Assembly (NCBI RefSeq): GCF_008370325.1
Contig: NZ_VNIP01000011.1
Span: forward strand, 248,001 to 312,000
Length of the DNA stretch: 64,000 nt
Reading direction: 5' to 3'
Source: Martinezella tropici
GTDB lineage: Bacteria > Pseudomonadota > Alphaproteobacteria > Rhizobiales > Rhizobiaceae
The translations under genes and the position numbers were made by a program. Shown here piece by piece: positions 54,362 to 63,272 of this stretch. Numbering within the stretch: position 1 is the first letter of the stretch; each line of letters begins with the position of its first letter. The notes beneath the pieces were generated by a model that searched no databases, was not told the DNA's origin, and saw only the letters and a program-made list of their open reading frames with translations.

Positions 54362-54451
54362 TGGCGGAGAAGATGGGATTCGAACCCACGATACCATTTC
54401 TGGTATACTCCCTTAGCAGGGGAGCGCCTTCGACCACTCGGCCACCTCTCC
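54362..54451 (-). tRNA. tRNA-Ser(GCU)
   Basis: The 90-base gene on the minus strand starts GGAGAGGTGGCCGAG and ends with an encoded CCA (TGG at 54362-54364 on the plus strand). The acceptor stem pairs GGAGAGG with CTTCTCC (one G:U-type position), the D-arm reads GGCCGAGTGG, and the TPsiC arm GGTTCGAATCC. The anticodon GCT sits in CCTGCTAAG. A long variable arm is present (ATACCAGAAATGGTAT region), typical of tRNA-Ser. It reads serine AGC/AGU codons. Confidence 0.95.
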
Positions 54452-54581
54452 GGTGCGGCCCTGATAGGGCCATTCATTTATCGACGCAAGCGCTTTTTCG
54501 CCTTCGGCTGCGTTCTTTTCCGAGATTCGGCGGCAGCCGGTTGTCGGCCGGAACGCGGTCCGTCCGACTTGAAAACTTATA

Positions 54582-55799
54582 TTAGCCCAATAGCTGCTTC
54601 AAATCGGCCGCCGGGTCTGCAAGGATCGCCTTGGACGGATTGGCGCCGCCTTCCAGGAGCTTTTTACCCGTCACATAAGCCTTTGCATCGTTTATCGCGT
54701 CGACGGCGATGAAGCGGCCCTGCTTGAAATACCATATCGAAGCCGCGCCCTCGCGAGCGCCGGGGCGCAGAAGCGTCTCGTCATAGCCCAGATTAAAACC
54801 GGCAATCTGCAGCTTGACGTCATATTGATCCGACCAGAACCATGGTTTCGGATCATAGGCTTTTTCGCTGCCCACGATGATTTCGGCCGCAGCCTCCGCC
54901 TGGTCGACGGCGTTCTGCACTGATTCGAGGCGGATGCGCCCACCCTCCCATGGCAATTCCACGCAATCGCCCACTGCGAAGATATAGGGATCGGAGGTGC
55001 GGGCGAACGAATCGACGACGATGCCGTTGCCAACCTCGAGGCCGGCTTCCTTGGCGAGCCTGTCATTGGGCGCAACGCCAATGCCGACGACGACGAAATC
55101 GACATCGATCGTCGAGCCGTCGGAAAGTTCCGCGGCAGCAACATGGCCATTGCGGCCGATGAGCTGCTTCAATCCGGTCTTTTCGCGAATGACGACATCA
55201 TGCTTTTGATGAATGGCCCTGAAAATATCGGCGGTTTCCTTGGCGGCGACACGCTGCAGGATCCTGTCGCCCATCTCGATGAGGGTCACTTCGAGGCCGC
55301 GATGGCGCGCGACGGCGGCCGCTTCGAGCCCGATATACCCCCCGCCGATGATAAGCACCCGGCGTCCGGGGCGCATCTCGCCGGCAAGGAGATCGGCATC
55401 GCGCTTGTCACGGGCGAGATAGACGCCCTCCAGCGCACCGCCGACGGATGGCGGCAGGTGGCGTGGCGTCGCGCCAGTCGCAAGCGCCAGTGTGTCGTAA
55501 TCCAGTCTCGAGCCGTCCTGCATGACGATCTGCTTTGCGGCGCGATCGATCTGCTCGACCCAGGTCGACGCGCGGATTTCGACATTGTTGTCGGCATACC
55601 AATGTTCGGGCCGGAACAGCAGGCGATCGAAGGTCATCTCGCCGAGCAGGTACTTCTTGGTCAGTGGCGGCCGCTGGTAGGGAAGGCTTTCCTCTGCGCC
55701 AATGATGGTGATCGGCCTCGAATCACCCAGCCCACGTAATTTGGCCGCGAGCGCGAAACCCGCCTGCCCGGCCCCGACTATGACCAATCTGCCCGTCAC
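54582..55799 (-). CDS. FAD-dependent ferredoxin reductase-type oxidoreductase
   Basis: This 405-residue pyridine nucleotide-disulfide oxidoreductase family protein has an N-terminal FAD motif (IVGAGQAGFALAAKLRG), the NAD-binding motif IIGGGYIGLEAAAVARH, and FAVGDCVELPW. It resembles rhodocoxin/putidaredoxin reductases, which pass electrons from NADH to a ferredoxin; no ferredoxin or P450 gene is nearby. I take GTG at 55799 (GGAG eight bases upstream). The open frame continues upstream to 55892 but its sequence is unlike the family. Confidence 0.9.
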   Translation of the reverse strand: MTGRLVIVGAGQAGFALAAKLRGLGDSRPITIIGAEESLPYQRPPLTKKYLLGEMTFDRLLFRPEHWYADNNVEIRASTWVEQIDRAAKQIVMQDGSRLDYDTLALATGATPRHLPPSVGGALEGVYLARDKRDADLLAGEMRPGRRVLIIGGGYIGLEAAAVARHRGLEVTLIEMGDRILQRVAAKETADIFRAIHQKHDVVIREKTGLKQLIGRNGHVAAAELSDGSTIDVDFVVVGIGVAPNDRLAKEAGLEVGNGIVVDSFARTSDPYIFAVGDCVELPWEGGRIRLESVQNAVDQAEAAAEIIVGSEKAYDPKPWFWSDQYDVKLQIAGFNLGYDETLLRPGAREGAASIWYFKQGRFIAVDAINDAKAYVTGKKLLEGGANPSKAILADPAADLKQLLG

Positions 55800-55940
55800 G
55801 ATCCGTACTCCATTGTTATTATAGCGATCCTCCACGCAACGCGGGGGATGCCTATGGACTTCAGGGGTAACGCCTGCATCTGCAAGCGTCAATCATGGCT
55901 GACCCTGCGCCCCGGATCGGGAGAAAATTAGGCCGAACGC

Positions 55941-57059
55941 TCAGCTCTCGATTTCCACCCAGCGCCGCTCGTGGAAGGATTGTGCCATGGCATGCACCGA
56001 TTTCTCGATGCGCAGGCCATCCTTGAAAGCCACGACCGACGCAGGCTGGCCTGATATAGCGCGGATCAACTCGCGGCATTCGATGATCTTCAGATCGTTG
56101 AAACCGAGTCCATGGCCGGGTGCCGGGACGAAACGGTCGTAGGGCTTGTGGACGGGAGCGGCCAGCACCTTGCGGAAGCCCTGCTCGCTGTCCCTGCCCT
56201 CGGCCTGGTAGAGCTCGAATTCGTTCATGCGCTCCTGGTCATAGGAGATCGAGCCCTTGGAGCCGAAGATCTGCAGGGCGATCCGCCCCTTGCGGCCCCA
56301 GGCCGAGCGATTGGCCATCAGCACGACGGAAATGCCGCCGCCAAGCCGCATCAGCACATTGGCGAGATCGTGGTTTTCGACGGCGCGGCGGCCGCCATCC
56401 TTCAGCGGCCGTTCGGCATAGGGCTTCATCATATCGGTGATGACGGCCTCGACATGGCCGAAGAGGAACCAGAGCAGAGAAAGCGGATGCACGGCGAAAT
56501 CATCGAGAGCGCCATAGCCGGAGGCAAGCTCGCTCTTCCAATAGAAGAGGCAGTTCGGATCCGCCATGAAGTCCTCATCCATCTCTACGCGGACATGGTT
56601 GACCACGCCGATCGCGCCCTCAGCAATCAGCGCCTTGATGTGCCGCATCACCGGGTTCTGGATATAATTGTAGCCGAGGATTGCGACCTTGCCGGAGGTC
56701 TTGGCCGTGGCCAGCATGTGCTCGGCATCGCCATAGGACGGCGCCATCGGCTTTTCGCACCAGACATGCTTGCCGGCTTCAAGCGCTGCGATCGCCATTT
56801 CCGGGTGGAACTGGTTGGGAGTCGTGACGGAGACGACATCGACGTCCGGGTCCGCGATGAGCTCGCGCCAGTCGGCCGTTGCCTTTTCGAAACCGAATTC
56901 ATCACCTCGCGCCTTTGCCAGATCGGCATTGGCTTCGGCGAGATGCACCAGGCGCGGCCGCGCGACATCGCCGAACACGGTTTTCACTGCATTCCACGCC
57001 AGCGCATGGCATTTGCCCATATAGCCGGTCCCGATCAATCCAACGCCCAACGGCTTCAT
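55941..57059 (-). CDS. Gfo/Idh/MocA oxidoreductase, IolY-like
   Basis: This 372-residue NAD(P)-dependent sugar dehydrogenase-type protein has a Rossmann loop GLIGTGYMG, catalytic Lys in CEKPMAPSYG, and LGYNYIQNPVM. The S. meliloti gene next to iolR (iolY) encodes a related protein; it is not the inositol 2-dehydrogenase IdhA. ATG 57059 follows GAGGAGGAAG. It is divergent from iolR with 232 bp between. The exact substrate is unknown. Confidence 0.9.
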   Translation of the reverse strand: MKPLGVGLIGTGYMGKCHALAWNAVKTVFGDVARPRLVHLAEANADLAKARGDEFGFEKATADWRELIADPDVDVVSVTTPNQFHPEMAIAALEAGKHVWCEKPMAPSYGDAEHMLATAKTSGKVAILGYNYIQNPVMRHIKALIAEGAIGVVNHVRVEMDEDFMADPNCLFYWKSELASGYGALDDFAVHPLSLLWFLFGHVEAVITDMMKPYAERPLKDGGRRAVENHDLANVLMRLGGGISVVLMANRSAWGRKGRIALQIFGSKGSISYDQERMNEFELYQAEGRDSEQGFRKVLAAPVHKPYDRFVPAPGHGLGFNDLKIIECRELIRAISGQPASVVAFKDGLRIEKSVHAMAQSFHERRWVEIES

Positions 57060-57244
57060 TTGGTCTTCCTCCTCAACCTGCTCCCGAAGTGGGAGGATTT
57101 TTGGAATATTTGGACCGTTTTGACAAGCGTACTCATCAGCCCGAAACTCTCGCCAAAGCATGATATTCATATTTATCTATTTAAAAGCAGTCGCTTAAAA
57201 TATTTCGTGCTGAACGAATCAAAATCCGGTATCGTTGCAAATAT

Positions 57245-57258
57245 GGAATATTTGTTTC
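57245..57258 (+). promoter_or_regulatory. Candidate IolR site before iolR
   Basis: The sequence GGAA-TATTTG-TTTC differs by one base from the S. meliloti IolR palindrome GGAA-N6-TTCC. It lies 34 bases before the iolR start. A half-site with the same left part (TGGAATATTTG) is at 57102-57112, nearer the divergent Gfo/Idh gene. Confidence 0.55.
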
Positions 57259-57291
57259 ATTGAGGGTGCTGGGGGAGCTTAAGGATGGCGC

Positions 57292-58164
57292 ATGGACAAT
57301 AATATCGAGACGCAGACGAGAGTTCCGCGCGACTTCGAAAGCCTGCGCAGCATCATTATAGAGCGCAAGAATGCCATGCCGAAGCGTCTCGCGCAGGTCG
57401 CCGCCTTTGCGCTTGGCAATCCCGATGAAATCGCCTTCGGCACAACGGCCAGCATTGCGGCCGCAGCCGAGGTTCAACCTTCCACTCTGGTGCGCCTGGC
57501 TCATCACCTCGGCTACGAGGGCTTCTCCGACCTGCAGAGCATCTTCCGGGAAAGGCTGCGCGATCGCACTTTAAGCTACGAAGAACGGCTGGTGACGCTG
57601 GAGCGCTCCGGTATTCAGGATGAGGACGCCGGCATTCTCTCCGGCTTTCTGTCCGCCGCAAGCCAATCCATCAACAAGCTCGCCGCAACCATCGAGACGG
57701 AGCGTTTCGCCAAGGCGGTGGATGTCCTTGCCGCAGCCGAGACGATCTATCTCATCGCCAAGCGCCGCTCCTATCCACTGACGGCACATATGACCTACGC
57801 CTTTTCCAAGCTGAACATACGCCACCAGATCGTCGCCTCGCCCAACGGCATCGACGGTGAGATTGCCCGCTTCGCCACCGAGAAGGACGCAGCGATCGCC
57901 GCGAGCTTTTCGCCATACGCCGCCGACAGTCTCGCGCAGGCGCAGGATCTTGCCTCGCGCAATGTGCCCGTCATCGCCATCACCGATTCGGCCTTTTCCC
58001 CGCTCACCGCGTGCTCAACCCATTGGTTCGAGGTCGCCGAGTCGGATTTTGCCGGCTTCCGCTCGCTATCGGCATCGATGGCGCTGATCATGGCCTTTCC
58101 GGTCGCCATTGCAGAACGCCGGCGAAAAGGCACAATAAAAGCAGACAAAACGAAAATGGAATAA
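57292..58164 (+). CDS. iolR: MurR/RpiR family repressor of inositol catabolism
   Basis: This 290-residue regulator has an N-terminal RpiR-type helix-turn-helix (about residues 10-85) and a C-terminal sugar isomerase (SIS) domain (about 130-275), with ETIYLIAKRRSYPLTAH and DAAIAASFSPYA. SIS domains sense phosphosugars; for S. meliloti IolR the inducer is reported as 2-keto-5-deoxygluconate 6-phosphate. Its stop codon lies inside a perfect IolR motif in front of iolC. The name follows context with iolCDEB. Confidence 0.92.
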   Translation: MDNNIETQTRVPRDFESLRSIIIERKNAMPKRLAQVAAFALGNPDEIAFGTTASIAAAAEVQPSTLVRLAHHLGYEGFSDLQSIFRERLRDRTLSYEERLVTLERSGIQDEDAGILSGFLSAASQSINKLAATIETERFAKAVDVLAAAETIYLIAKRRSYPLTAHMTYAFSKLNIRHQIVASPNGIDGEIARFATEKDAAIAASFSPYAADSLAQAQDLASRNVPVIAITDSAFSPLTACSTHWFEVAESDFAGFRSLSASMALIMAFPVAIAERRRKGTIKADKTKME

Positions 58165-58171
58165 ATATTCC
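58158..58171 (+). promoter_or_regulatory. Perfect IolR motif before iolC
   Basis: GGAA-TAAATA-TTCC matches GGAA-N6-TTCC exactly and overlaps the iolR stop codon. A TTGACA (58175-58180) follows at once and could be the -35 box of an iolC promoter, so repression by occlusion is plausible. Confidence 0.7.
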
Positions 58172-58187
58172 GAATTGACAAAATATC

Positions 58188-58201
58188 GGAACCAATGTTT
58201 C
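58188..58201 (+). promoter_or_regulatory. Second candidate IolR site before iolC
   Basis: GGAA-CCAATG-TTTC is one base off the motif. Its centre is 30 bases from the perfect site, about three helical turns, on the same DNA face, with the TTGACA box between them. Confidence 0.55.
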
Positions 58202-58343
58202 ACTACGACCAGGATCACGGCCACGGGAGGTGGCCGCCCGATCGATCGCAACCGGGACGAAACGAACACCGGCACTTTTAATAACGCATGATCTCGGCGC
58301 AGGCTGTAGAGCGACAGAGGTCATGCCCCGACGGGAGGACATC

Positions 58344-60278
58344 ATGGCACACGACAATCCTGGCGCTCAGCCGGAGACAAAACTCGATGTGATCACCATC
58401 GGCCGATCCTCCGTCGATCTTTATGGCCAGCAGATCGGCTCGAAGCTCGAGGACATTGCTTCCTTCGCCAAATCGGTTGGCGGCTGCCCGGCCAACATCG
58501 CCATCGGCACGGCGCGGCTCGGCCTGAAATCCGGCCTGATCACGCGTGTCGGCGACGAGCAGATGGGCCGCTTCATCCGCGAACAGGCGGCGCGCGAGGG
58601 TGTGGCCATCGACGGGATCGCGACGGACAAAGAGCGCCTGACGGCGCTGGTGCTGCTCGCGGTCGAGGCCGAGGGCGTCTCGCCGATGATCTTCTATCGG
58701 TCCGACTGCGCCGACATGGCGCTGAATGAAGACGATATCGACGAGAATTTCATCAAATCCTCAGGCGCGGTTCTGGTATCAGGCACGCATTTCTCCAAGC
58801 CCAATACCGAGGCGGCTCAACGCAAGGCGATCCGCATCGCCAAGGCTTACGGCCGCAAGGTGATCTTCGACATCGACTACCGGCCGAACCTCTGGGGCCT
58901 TGCCGGCCATGCCGAAGGTTTCGAGCGCTATGTGAAGTCGGATCGCGTGTCCTCGAAGCTGAGGGAGACGCTGCCGGATTGCGATCTGATTGTCGGCACG
59001 GAAGAGGAGATCATGATCGGCTCGGGCGTCGACAACGTGCTCGGCGCACTCAAGGAAATCCGCCGACTCTCTCCGGCGACCATCGTGCTCAAGCGCGGCG
59101 CCATGGGCTGCATCGTCTATGACGGCCCGATCGCCGACGATCTCGAGGCCGGCATCGTCGGCCAGGGCTTCCCGATCGAAGTGTTCAATGTCCTCGGCGC
59201 CGGCGATGCCTTCATGTCCGGCTTCCTGCGCGGCTATCTGCGTGGCGAACCGCTGAAGACCTGCGCCACCTGGGCGAATGCCTGCGGTGCCTTTGCCGTC
59301 TCCCGCCTGCTCTGCTCACCGGAATATCCAACCTGGACGGAACTCGATTTCTTCCTGAAGACGGGCAGCAAGCATAGGGCGCTGCGCAAGGACGAGGCGA
59401 TCAACCACATTCATTGGGCCACGACCCGCCGCGGCGACGAAATCCCGTTGCTGATGGCGCTTGCCATCGATCATCGTTCGCAGCTCGTCAGTGTCTGCGA
59501 TGAACTGGGCGTCGGCCATGACAGGATCGTCGCCTTCAAGCGGCTTGCCGTCGAAGCGGCGGCGCGGGTCGCCGCCGGACGATCCGGCTATGGCATGCTG
59601 ATCGACGAACGCTTTGGGCGTGACGCTTTCTTCGATGCGGCAACGAAGGATTTCTCCTGGATCGGACGCCCCGTCGAGCTGCCGGGATCGAAACCGTTGA
59701 AATTCGAATTCAGCCAGGATATCGGCTCGCAGCTCGTCGAATGGCCGCTCAATCACTGCATCAAATGCCTGTGCTTCTATCATCCGGACGATCCGAAGGA
59801 GTTGAAGGCGGAGCAGCAGGAAAAACTGCGCACGCTGTTCGAAGCAGCACGCAAGGTCGGCCGGGAACTTCTTGTCGAGATTATCGCCGGCAAGAACGGG
59901 CCGCTGACCGACGACACCATTCCGACGGCAATGGAAGAGCTCTACGCGCTCGGCATCAAGCCGGACTGGTGGAAGCTGGAGCCGCAGGAATCGACCGCTG
60001 CCTGGAAAAAAATCGATGCCGTGATCGCCAAAAATGATCCATGGTGCCGTGGTATCGTGCTGCTTGGACTGGAGGCGCCGGCGGAGGAATTGATCCGAAG
60101 CTTCGAGGCGACGCTCGCCGCGCCCTCGGTCAAGGGTTTCGCCGTCGGGCGGACCATCTTCTCCGATGCAGCCCGTGCGTGGCTTTCGGGCGGCATGAAT
60201 GACGAGGAAGCGATTGCCGACATGGCCGGCCGTTTCCGCCAACTGACGGATGCGTGGCTGAAAACCCGCTATCTGTGA
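58344..60278 (+). CDS. iolC: Bifunctional 5-dehydro-2-deoxygluconokinase / phosphogluconate aldolase
   Basis: This 644-residue fusion has a PfkB sugar kinase (about residues 15-335) and a DUF2090 aldolase-like domain (about 340-640). The kinase has FNVLGAGDAFMSGF with the catalytic Asp near 291 and VGGCPANIAIGTA. It phosphorylates 5-dehydro-2-deoxygluconate. The second part corresponds to IolJ-type cleavage to malonic semialdehyde and dihydroxyacetone phosphate. In Bacillus these are separate enzymes; the fusion is usual in rhizobia. ATG 58344 follows GGGAGG. Confidence 0.94.
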   Translation: MAHDNPGAQPETKLDVITIGRSSVDLYGQQIGSKLEDIASFAKSVGGCPANIAIGTARLGLKSGLITRVGDEQMGRFIREQAAREGVAIDGIATDKERLTALVLLAVEAEGVSPMIFYRSDCADMALNEDDIDENFIKSSGAVLVSGTHFSKPNTEAAQRKAIRIAKAYGRKVIFDIDYRPNLWGLAGHAEGFERYVKSDRVSSKLRETLPDCDLIVGTEEEIMIGSGVDNVLGALKEIRRLSPATIVLKRGAMGCIVYDGPIADDLEAGIVGQGFPIEVFNVLGAGDAFMSGFLRGYLRGEPLKTCATWANACGAFAVSRLLCSPEYPTWTELDFFLKTGSKHRALRKDEAINHIHWATTRRGDEIPLLMALAIDHRSQLVSVCDELGVGHDRIVAFKRLAVEAAARVAAGRSGYGMLIDERFGRDAFFDAATKDFSWIGRPVELPGSKPLKFEFSQDIGSQLVEWPLNHCIKCLCFYHPDDPKELKAEQQEKLRTLFEAARKVGRELLVEIIAGKNGPLTDDTIPTAMEELYALGIKPDWWKLEPQESTAAWKKIDAVIAKNDPWCRGIVLLGLEAPAEELIRSFEATLAAPSVKGFAVGRTIFSDAARAWLSGGMNDEEAIADMAGRFRQLTDAWLKTRYL

Positions 60279-60282
60279 AATC

Positions 60283-60326
60283 CTGGAGCAATTCCAGCAA
60301 AAGTGCATAGCGGTTTTGCGTCCGGA
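60283..60326 (-). repeat. Dispersed rhizobial intergenic repeat, copy C
   Basis: In inverted orientation relative to copies A and B, it reads CTGGAGCAATTCCAGCAAAA then GTGC-variable-CGGTTTTGCGTCCGGAT. It lies between iolC and iolD within the operon. Confidence 0.75.
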
Positions 60327-60366
60327 TTTGCTTGAACAAAGAGATACGGCATTTGGGAGGCGCCCG

Positions 60367-62217
60367 ATGGGCAAGACGATCCGATTGACGATGGCACAGG
60401 CCGTCGCGCATTTCCTCAAGAAGCAGATGACCATCATCGACGGGCAAAAGCAGCCGATCTTCGGCGGCGTCTGGGCGATCTTCGGTCATGGCAACGTCGC
60501 CGGCGTCGGCGAGGCGCTTTATCAGGTGCGCGAGGAGCTGCCGACCTTCCGCGCTCATAATGAGCAAGGCATGGCGCATGCCGCTATCGCCTACGCCAAG
60601 GCGAGCTTCCGTCAGCGTTTCATGGCCTGCACGACCTCCATCGGCCCCGGCGCGCTGAACATGGTCACGGCCGCCGGCGTAGCACACGTCAACCGCATTC
60701 CGGTCCTGTTCCTGCCCGGCGACGTCTTTGCCAACCGCGCACCCGATCCGGTACTGCAGCAGATCGAGGATTTCAGCGACGGCACGGTTTCTGCCAACGA
60801 CGCCTTCCGCCCGGTTTCGCGCTATTTTGACCGTATCACCCGCCCCGAGCAGATCATCTCTGCACTGAAGCGCGCCATGCAGGTGCTGACCGATCCCCTA
60901 GATTGCGGTCCTGTGACGCTGTCGCTGTGCCAGGATGTGCAGGCCGAAGCCTTCGACTATCCGGAAAGCTTCTTCGAAGAACGCGTCTGGGCGCAGCGCC
61001 GCCCGCAGCCGGATGCCGACGAACTTGCCAACGCGATCGCGCTGATCCGCCGTTCGGAAAAGCCGGTCATTCTGGCCGGCGGCGGCGTGCTCTATTCGCA
61101 GGCGACAAAGGAACTCGCCGCTTTCGCCGAAGCCCACGGCATCCCTGTCGTCGTGACGCAGGCCGGCAAGTCGGCCATCGACGAGACGCATCCCTTAGCG
61201 CTGGGCTCGGTCGGCGTGACGGGCACATCGGCGGCCAATGCCATTGCCGAGGATACAGATCTGGTGATTGCCGTCGGCACCCGTTGCCAGGATTTCACCA
61301 CCGGCTCCTGGGCGCTGTTCAAGAACGAAAAGCTGGCGATGATCGGCCTCAATGTCGCAGCCTATGATGCGCTCAAGCACAATAGTCACCCGCTGGTGAC
61401 GGATGCGCGCGAGGGGTTGAAAGCGCTTTCCGCCGGCCTGACGGGCTGGCGCGCGCCGGCATCGCTGGCCGAGAAGGCGACGCAGGAAAAGAAGATTTGG
61501 ATGGAAGCCGCCGCCAAGGCGATGGCGACGACGAATGCCGCCTTGCCTTCCGACGCCCAGGTCATTGGCGCCGTGACGCGCACGCTCAGCGGCGGGAACA
61601 GCATCCTCGTCTGCGCCGCTGGCGGCCTGCCCGGCGAGCTGCACAAGCTCTGGCCGGCGACAGTGCCCGGCAGCTACCACATGGAATACGGCTTCTCCTG
61701 CATGGGCTATGAAATTGCCGGCGGGCTCGGCGTCAAGATGGCGCGGCCGGACAAGGATGTGGTCGTCATGGTCGGCGACGGCTCCTATATGATGCTCAAT
61801 TCCGAGCTGGCGACTTCCGTCATGCTCGGCCTGAAGATCACCGTCGTCCTGCTCGACAATCGCGGCTATGGCTGCATCAACCGCCTGCAGATGGCGACCG
61901 GCGGCGCGAACTTCAACAATCTGCTGAAGGACTCACGCTTCGAAGTAATGCCGGAGATCGACTTCCGGGCACATGCGGCCAGCATGGGCGCGATTGCCGT
62001 GAAGGTCGCTTCGATCGCCGAACTGGAACAAGCCATCGAAGCCTCGAAGAAGAACGATCGCAGCTCGGTCATCGTCATCGACACCGATCCGCTGATTACG
62101 ACGGACGAAGGTGGCCACTGGTGGGATGTCGCCGTTCCCGAGGTCAGCCCGCGTGCCGAGGTCAACAAAGCCCGCGCCGCTTATGAACAAGCCCGCGCCT
62201 CCCAGCGCATCGGCTGA
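60367..62217 (+). CDS. iolD: 3D-(3,5/4)-trihydroxycyclohexane-1,2-dione hydrolase
   Basis: IolD opens the ring of the trihydroxycyclohexanedione made by IolE, giving 5-deoxyglucuronate. The 616-residue product belongs to the thiamine-diphosphate acetolactate-synthase family. GDGSYMMLN (cofactor motif near residue 471) and LLDNRGYGCINRLQ are typical of IolD. An N-terminal glutamate is in FRAHNEQGMAHAAI. ATG 60367 has GGGAGG upstream; an upstream open extension to 60316 lies in the repeat spacer. Confidence 0.96.
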   Translation: MGKTIRLTMAQAVAHFLKKQMTIIDGQKQPIFGGVWAIFGHGNVAGVGEALYQVREELPTFRAHNEQGMAHAAIAYAKASFRQRFMACTTSIGPGALNMVTAAGVAHVNRIPVLFLPGDVFANRAPDPVLQQIEDFSDGTVSANDAFRPVSRYFDRITRPEQIISALKRAMQVLTDPLDCGPVTLSLCQDVQAEAFDYPESFFEERVWAQRRPQPDADELANAIALIRRSEKPVILAGGGVLYSQATKELAAFAEAHGIPVVVTQAGKSAIDETHPLALGSVGVTGTSAANAIAEDTDLVIAVGTRCQDFTTGSWALFKNEKLAMIGLNVAAYDALKHNSHPLVTDAREGLKALSAGLTGWRAPASLAEKATQEKKIWMEAAAKAMATTNAALPSDAQVIGAVTRTLSGGNSILVCAAGGLPGELHKLWPATVPGSYHMEYGFSCMGYEIAGGLGVKMARPDKDVVVMVGDGSYMMLNSELATSVMLGLKITVVLLDNRGYGCINRLQMATGGANFNNLLKDSRFEVMPEIDFRAHAASMGAIAVKVASIAELEQAIEASKKNDRSSVIVIDTDPLITTDEGGHWWDVAVPEVSPRAEVNKARAAYEQARASQRIG

Positions 62218-62237
62218 TCGATTTCCGTCCTATTTCT

Positions 62238-62257
62238 GGAGGAGCTTTGGCTCCTCC
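62238..62257 (+). promoter_or_regulatory. Intercistronic hairpin iolD-iolE
   Basis: A perfect 8-bp stem (GGAGGAGC, 62238-62245, and GCTCCTCC, 62250-62257) with loop TTTG lies between iolD and iolE. No T-tract, so it is more likely a message-stability or processing element than a terminator. Confidence 0.55.
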
Positions 62258-62282
62258 AACAGTATTTTCAAGGAGACCATTG

Positions 62283-63200
62283 ATGAAGGCCAAACTCGGC
62301 ATGTCGCCCATCGCCTGGTGGAACGACGATCTTCCTGAGCTCAGCGACGACGTATCCCTCGAAGAATGCCTCCGCCAATCGCGCGGCGCGGGCTTCACCG
62401 GCATGGAACAGGGCCGGCGCTTTCCGAGCAATCCCGATGACATGCTGCCGATCCTGCGCGCCGCCGACGTAACGCTCTGCGGTGGCTGGTTTTCGGGCAC
62501 GCTCGTCAATGAGGAGCTGGCGGCCAACAAGGACCGCATCGCGCCGATGATCGAGCTGTTCAAGGCCGTCAACGCGCCTTGCATCGTCTATGGCGAAGTC
62601 GGCCGCTCGATCCAGGGCGACCGTTCCAAGCCGCTCGCCACCAAGCCACGCCTTTCGGATGACGAAATGAAGGCCTATGCCCGCCGCGTCACCGAATTCG
62701 GCGAATGGTGCGCCGAACAAGGCATGCCGCTTTCCTACCACCATCACATGGCGGCCGTCGTCGAAACCGAGCCGGAACTCGACGCCTTCATGAGCAATTC
62801 CGGCGAAGGCATTCCACTGCTGCTCGACGCCGGCCATCTTGCCTTTGCCGGCGGCGACGTGCTGCGCGCCATCGACAACCATCATGCCCGCATCAACCAT
62901 GTTCACGTCAAGGATATCCGCAAGTCCGTCGTCGATGGGCTGGACCGCAGCCGTCAGTCCTTCCTCGATGCCGTCGCGCTTGGTGCGTTCACGGTGCCGG
63001 GCGACGGTTCGCTCGATTTCGGCGCTATCGTCAAGCGTTTCGCCGACTACGGCTATGAAGGCTGGTTCGTTGTCGAGGCCGAACAGGATCCACGCAAGGC
63101 GCCGCCGCAGAAGATGGCCGAGATCGGCCATGCCGAGCTGATGCGCGTCATGACAGCGGCAGGCTACACGGTGGAAACCGAAGGCTTTCCCAAGGGATAG
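62283..63200 (+). CDS. iolE: Myo-inosose-2 dehydratase
   Basis: IolE dehydrates 2-keto-myo-inositol to trihydroxycyclohexane-1,2-dione. The 305-residue product is a xylose-isomerase-like TIM barrel with metal-binding sequence in SYHHHMAAVVE, LLLDAGHLAFAGGD and INHVHVKDIR. N-terminal MSPIAWWNDDLPEL is typical of IolE. ATG 62283 follows AAGGAG. It lies 65 bases after iolD, with a hairpin between. Confidence 0.95.
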   Translation: MKAKLGMSPIAWWNDDLPELSDDVSLEECLRQSRGAGFTGMEQGRRFPSNPDDMLPILRAADVTLCGGWFSGTLVNEELAANKDRIAPMIELFKAVNAPCIVYGEVGRSIQGDRSKPLATKPRLSDDEMKAYARRVTEFGEWCAEQGMPLSYHHHMAAVVETEPELDAFMSNSGEGIPLLLDAGHLAFAGGDVLRAIDNHHARINHVHVKDIRKSVVDGLDRSRQSFLDAVALGAFTVPGDGSLDFGAIVKRFADYGYEGWFVVEAEQDPRKAPPQKMAEIGHAELMRVMTAAGYTVETEGFPKG

Positions 63201-63208
63201 CTAGCGAT

Positions 63209-63249
63209 GAGCGCCCCTCTCCTTCGTCGAAGGCTGGCGAGGGGCGCTC
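63209..63249 (+). promoter_or_regulatory. Nested hairpin iolE-iolB
   Basis: A perfect 11-bp outer stem (GAGCGCCCCTC, 63209-63219, and GAGGGGCGCTC, 63239-63249) encloses an inner CCTTC/GAAGG stem. It lies between iolE and iolB, 23 bases before the iolB start. It could slow polymerase or protect the upstream message, with no T-run to end transcription. Confidence 0.6.
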
Positions 63250-63272
63250 TTCCAAGCAATGGAGGAAGAACC

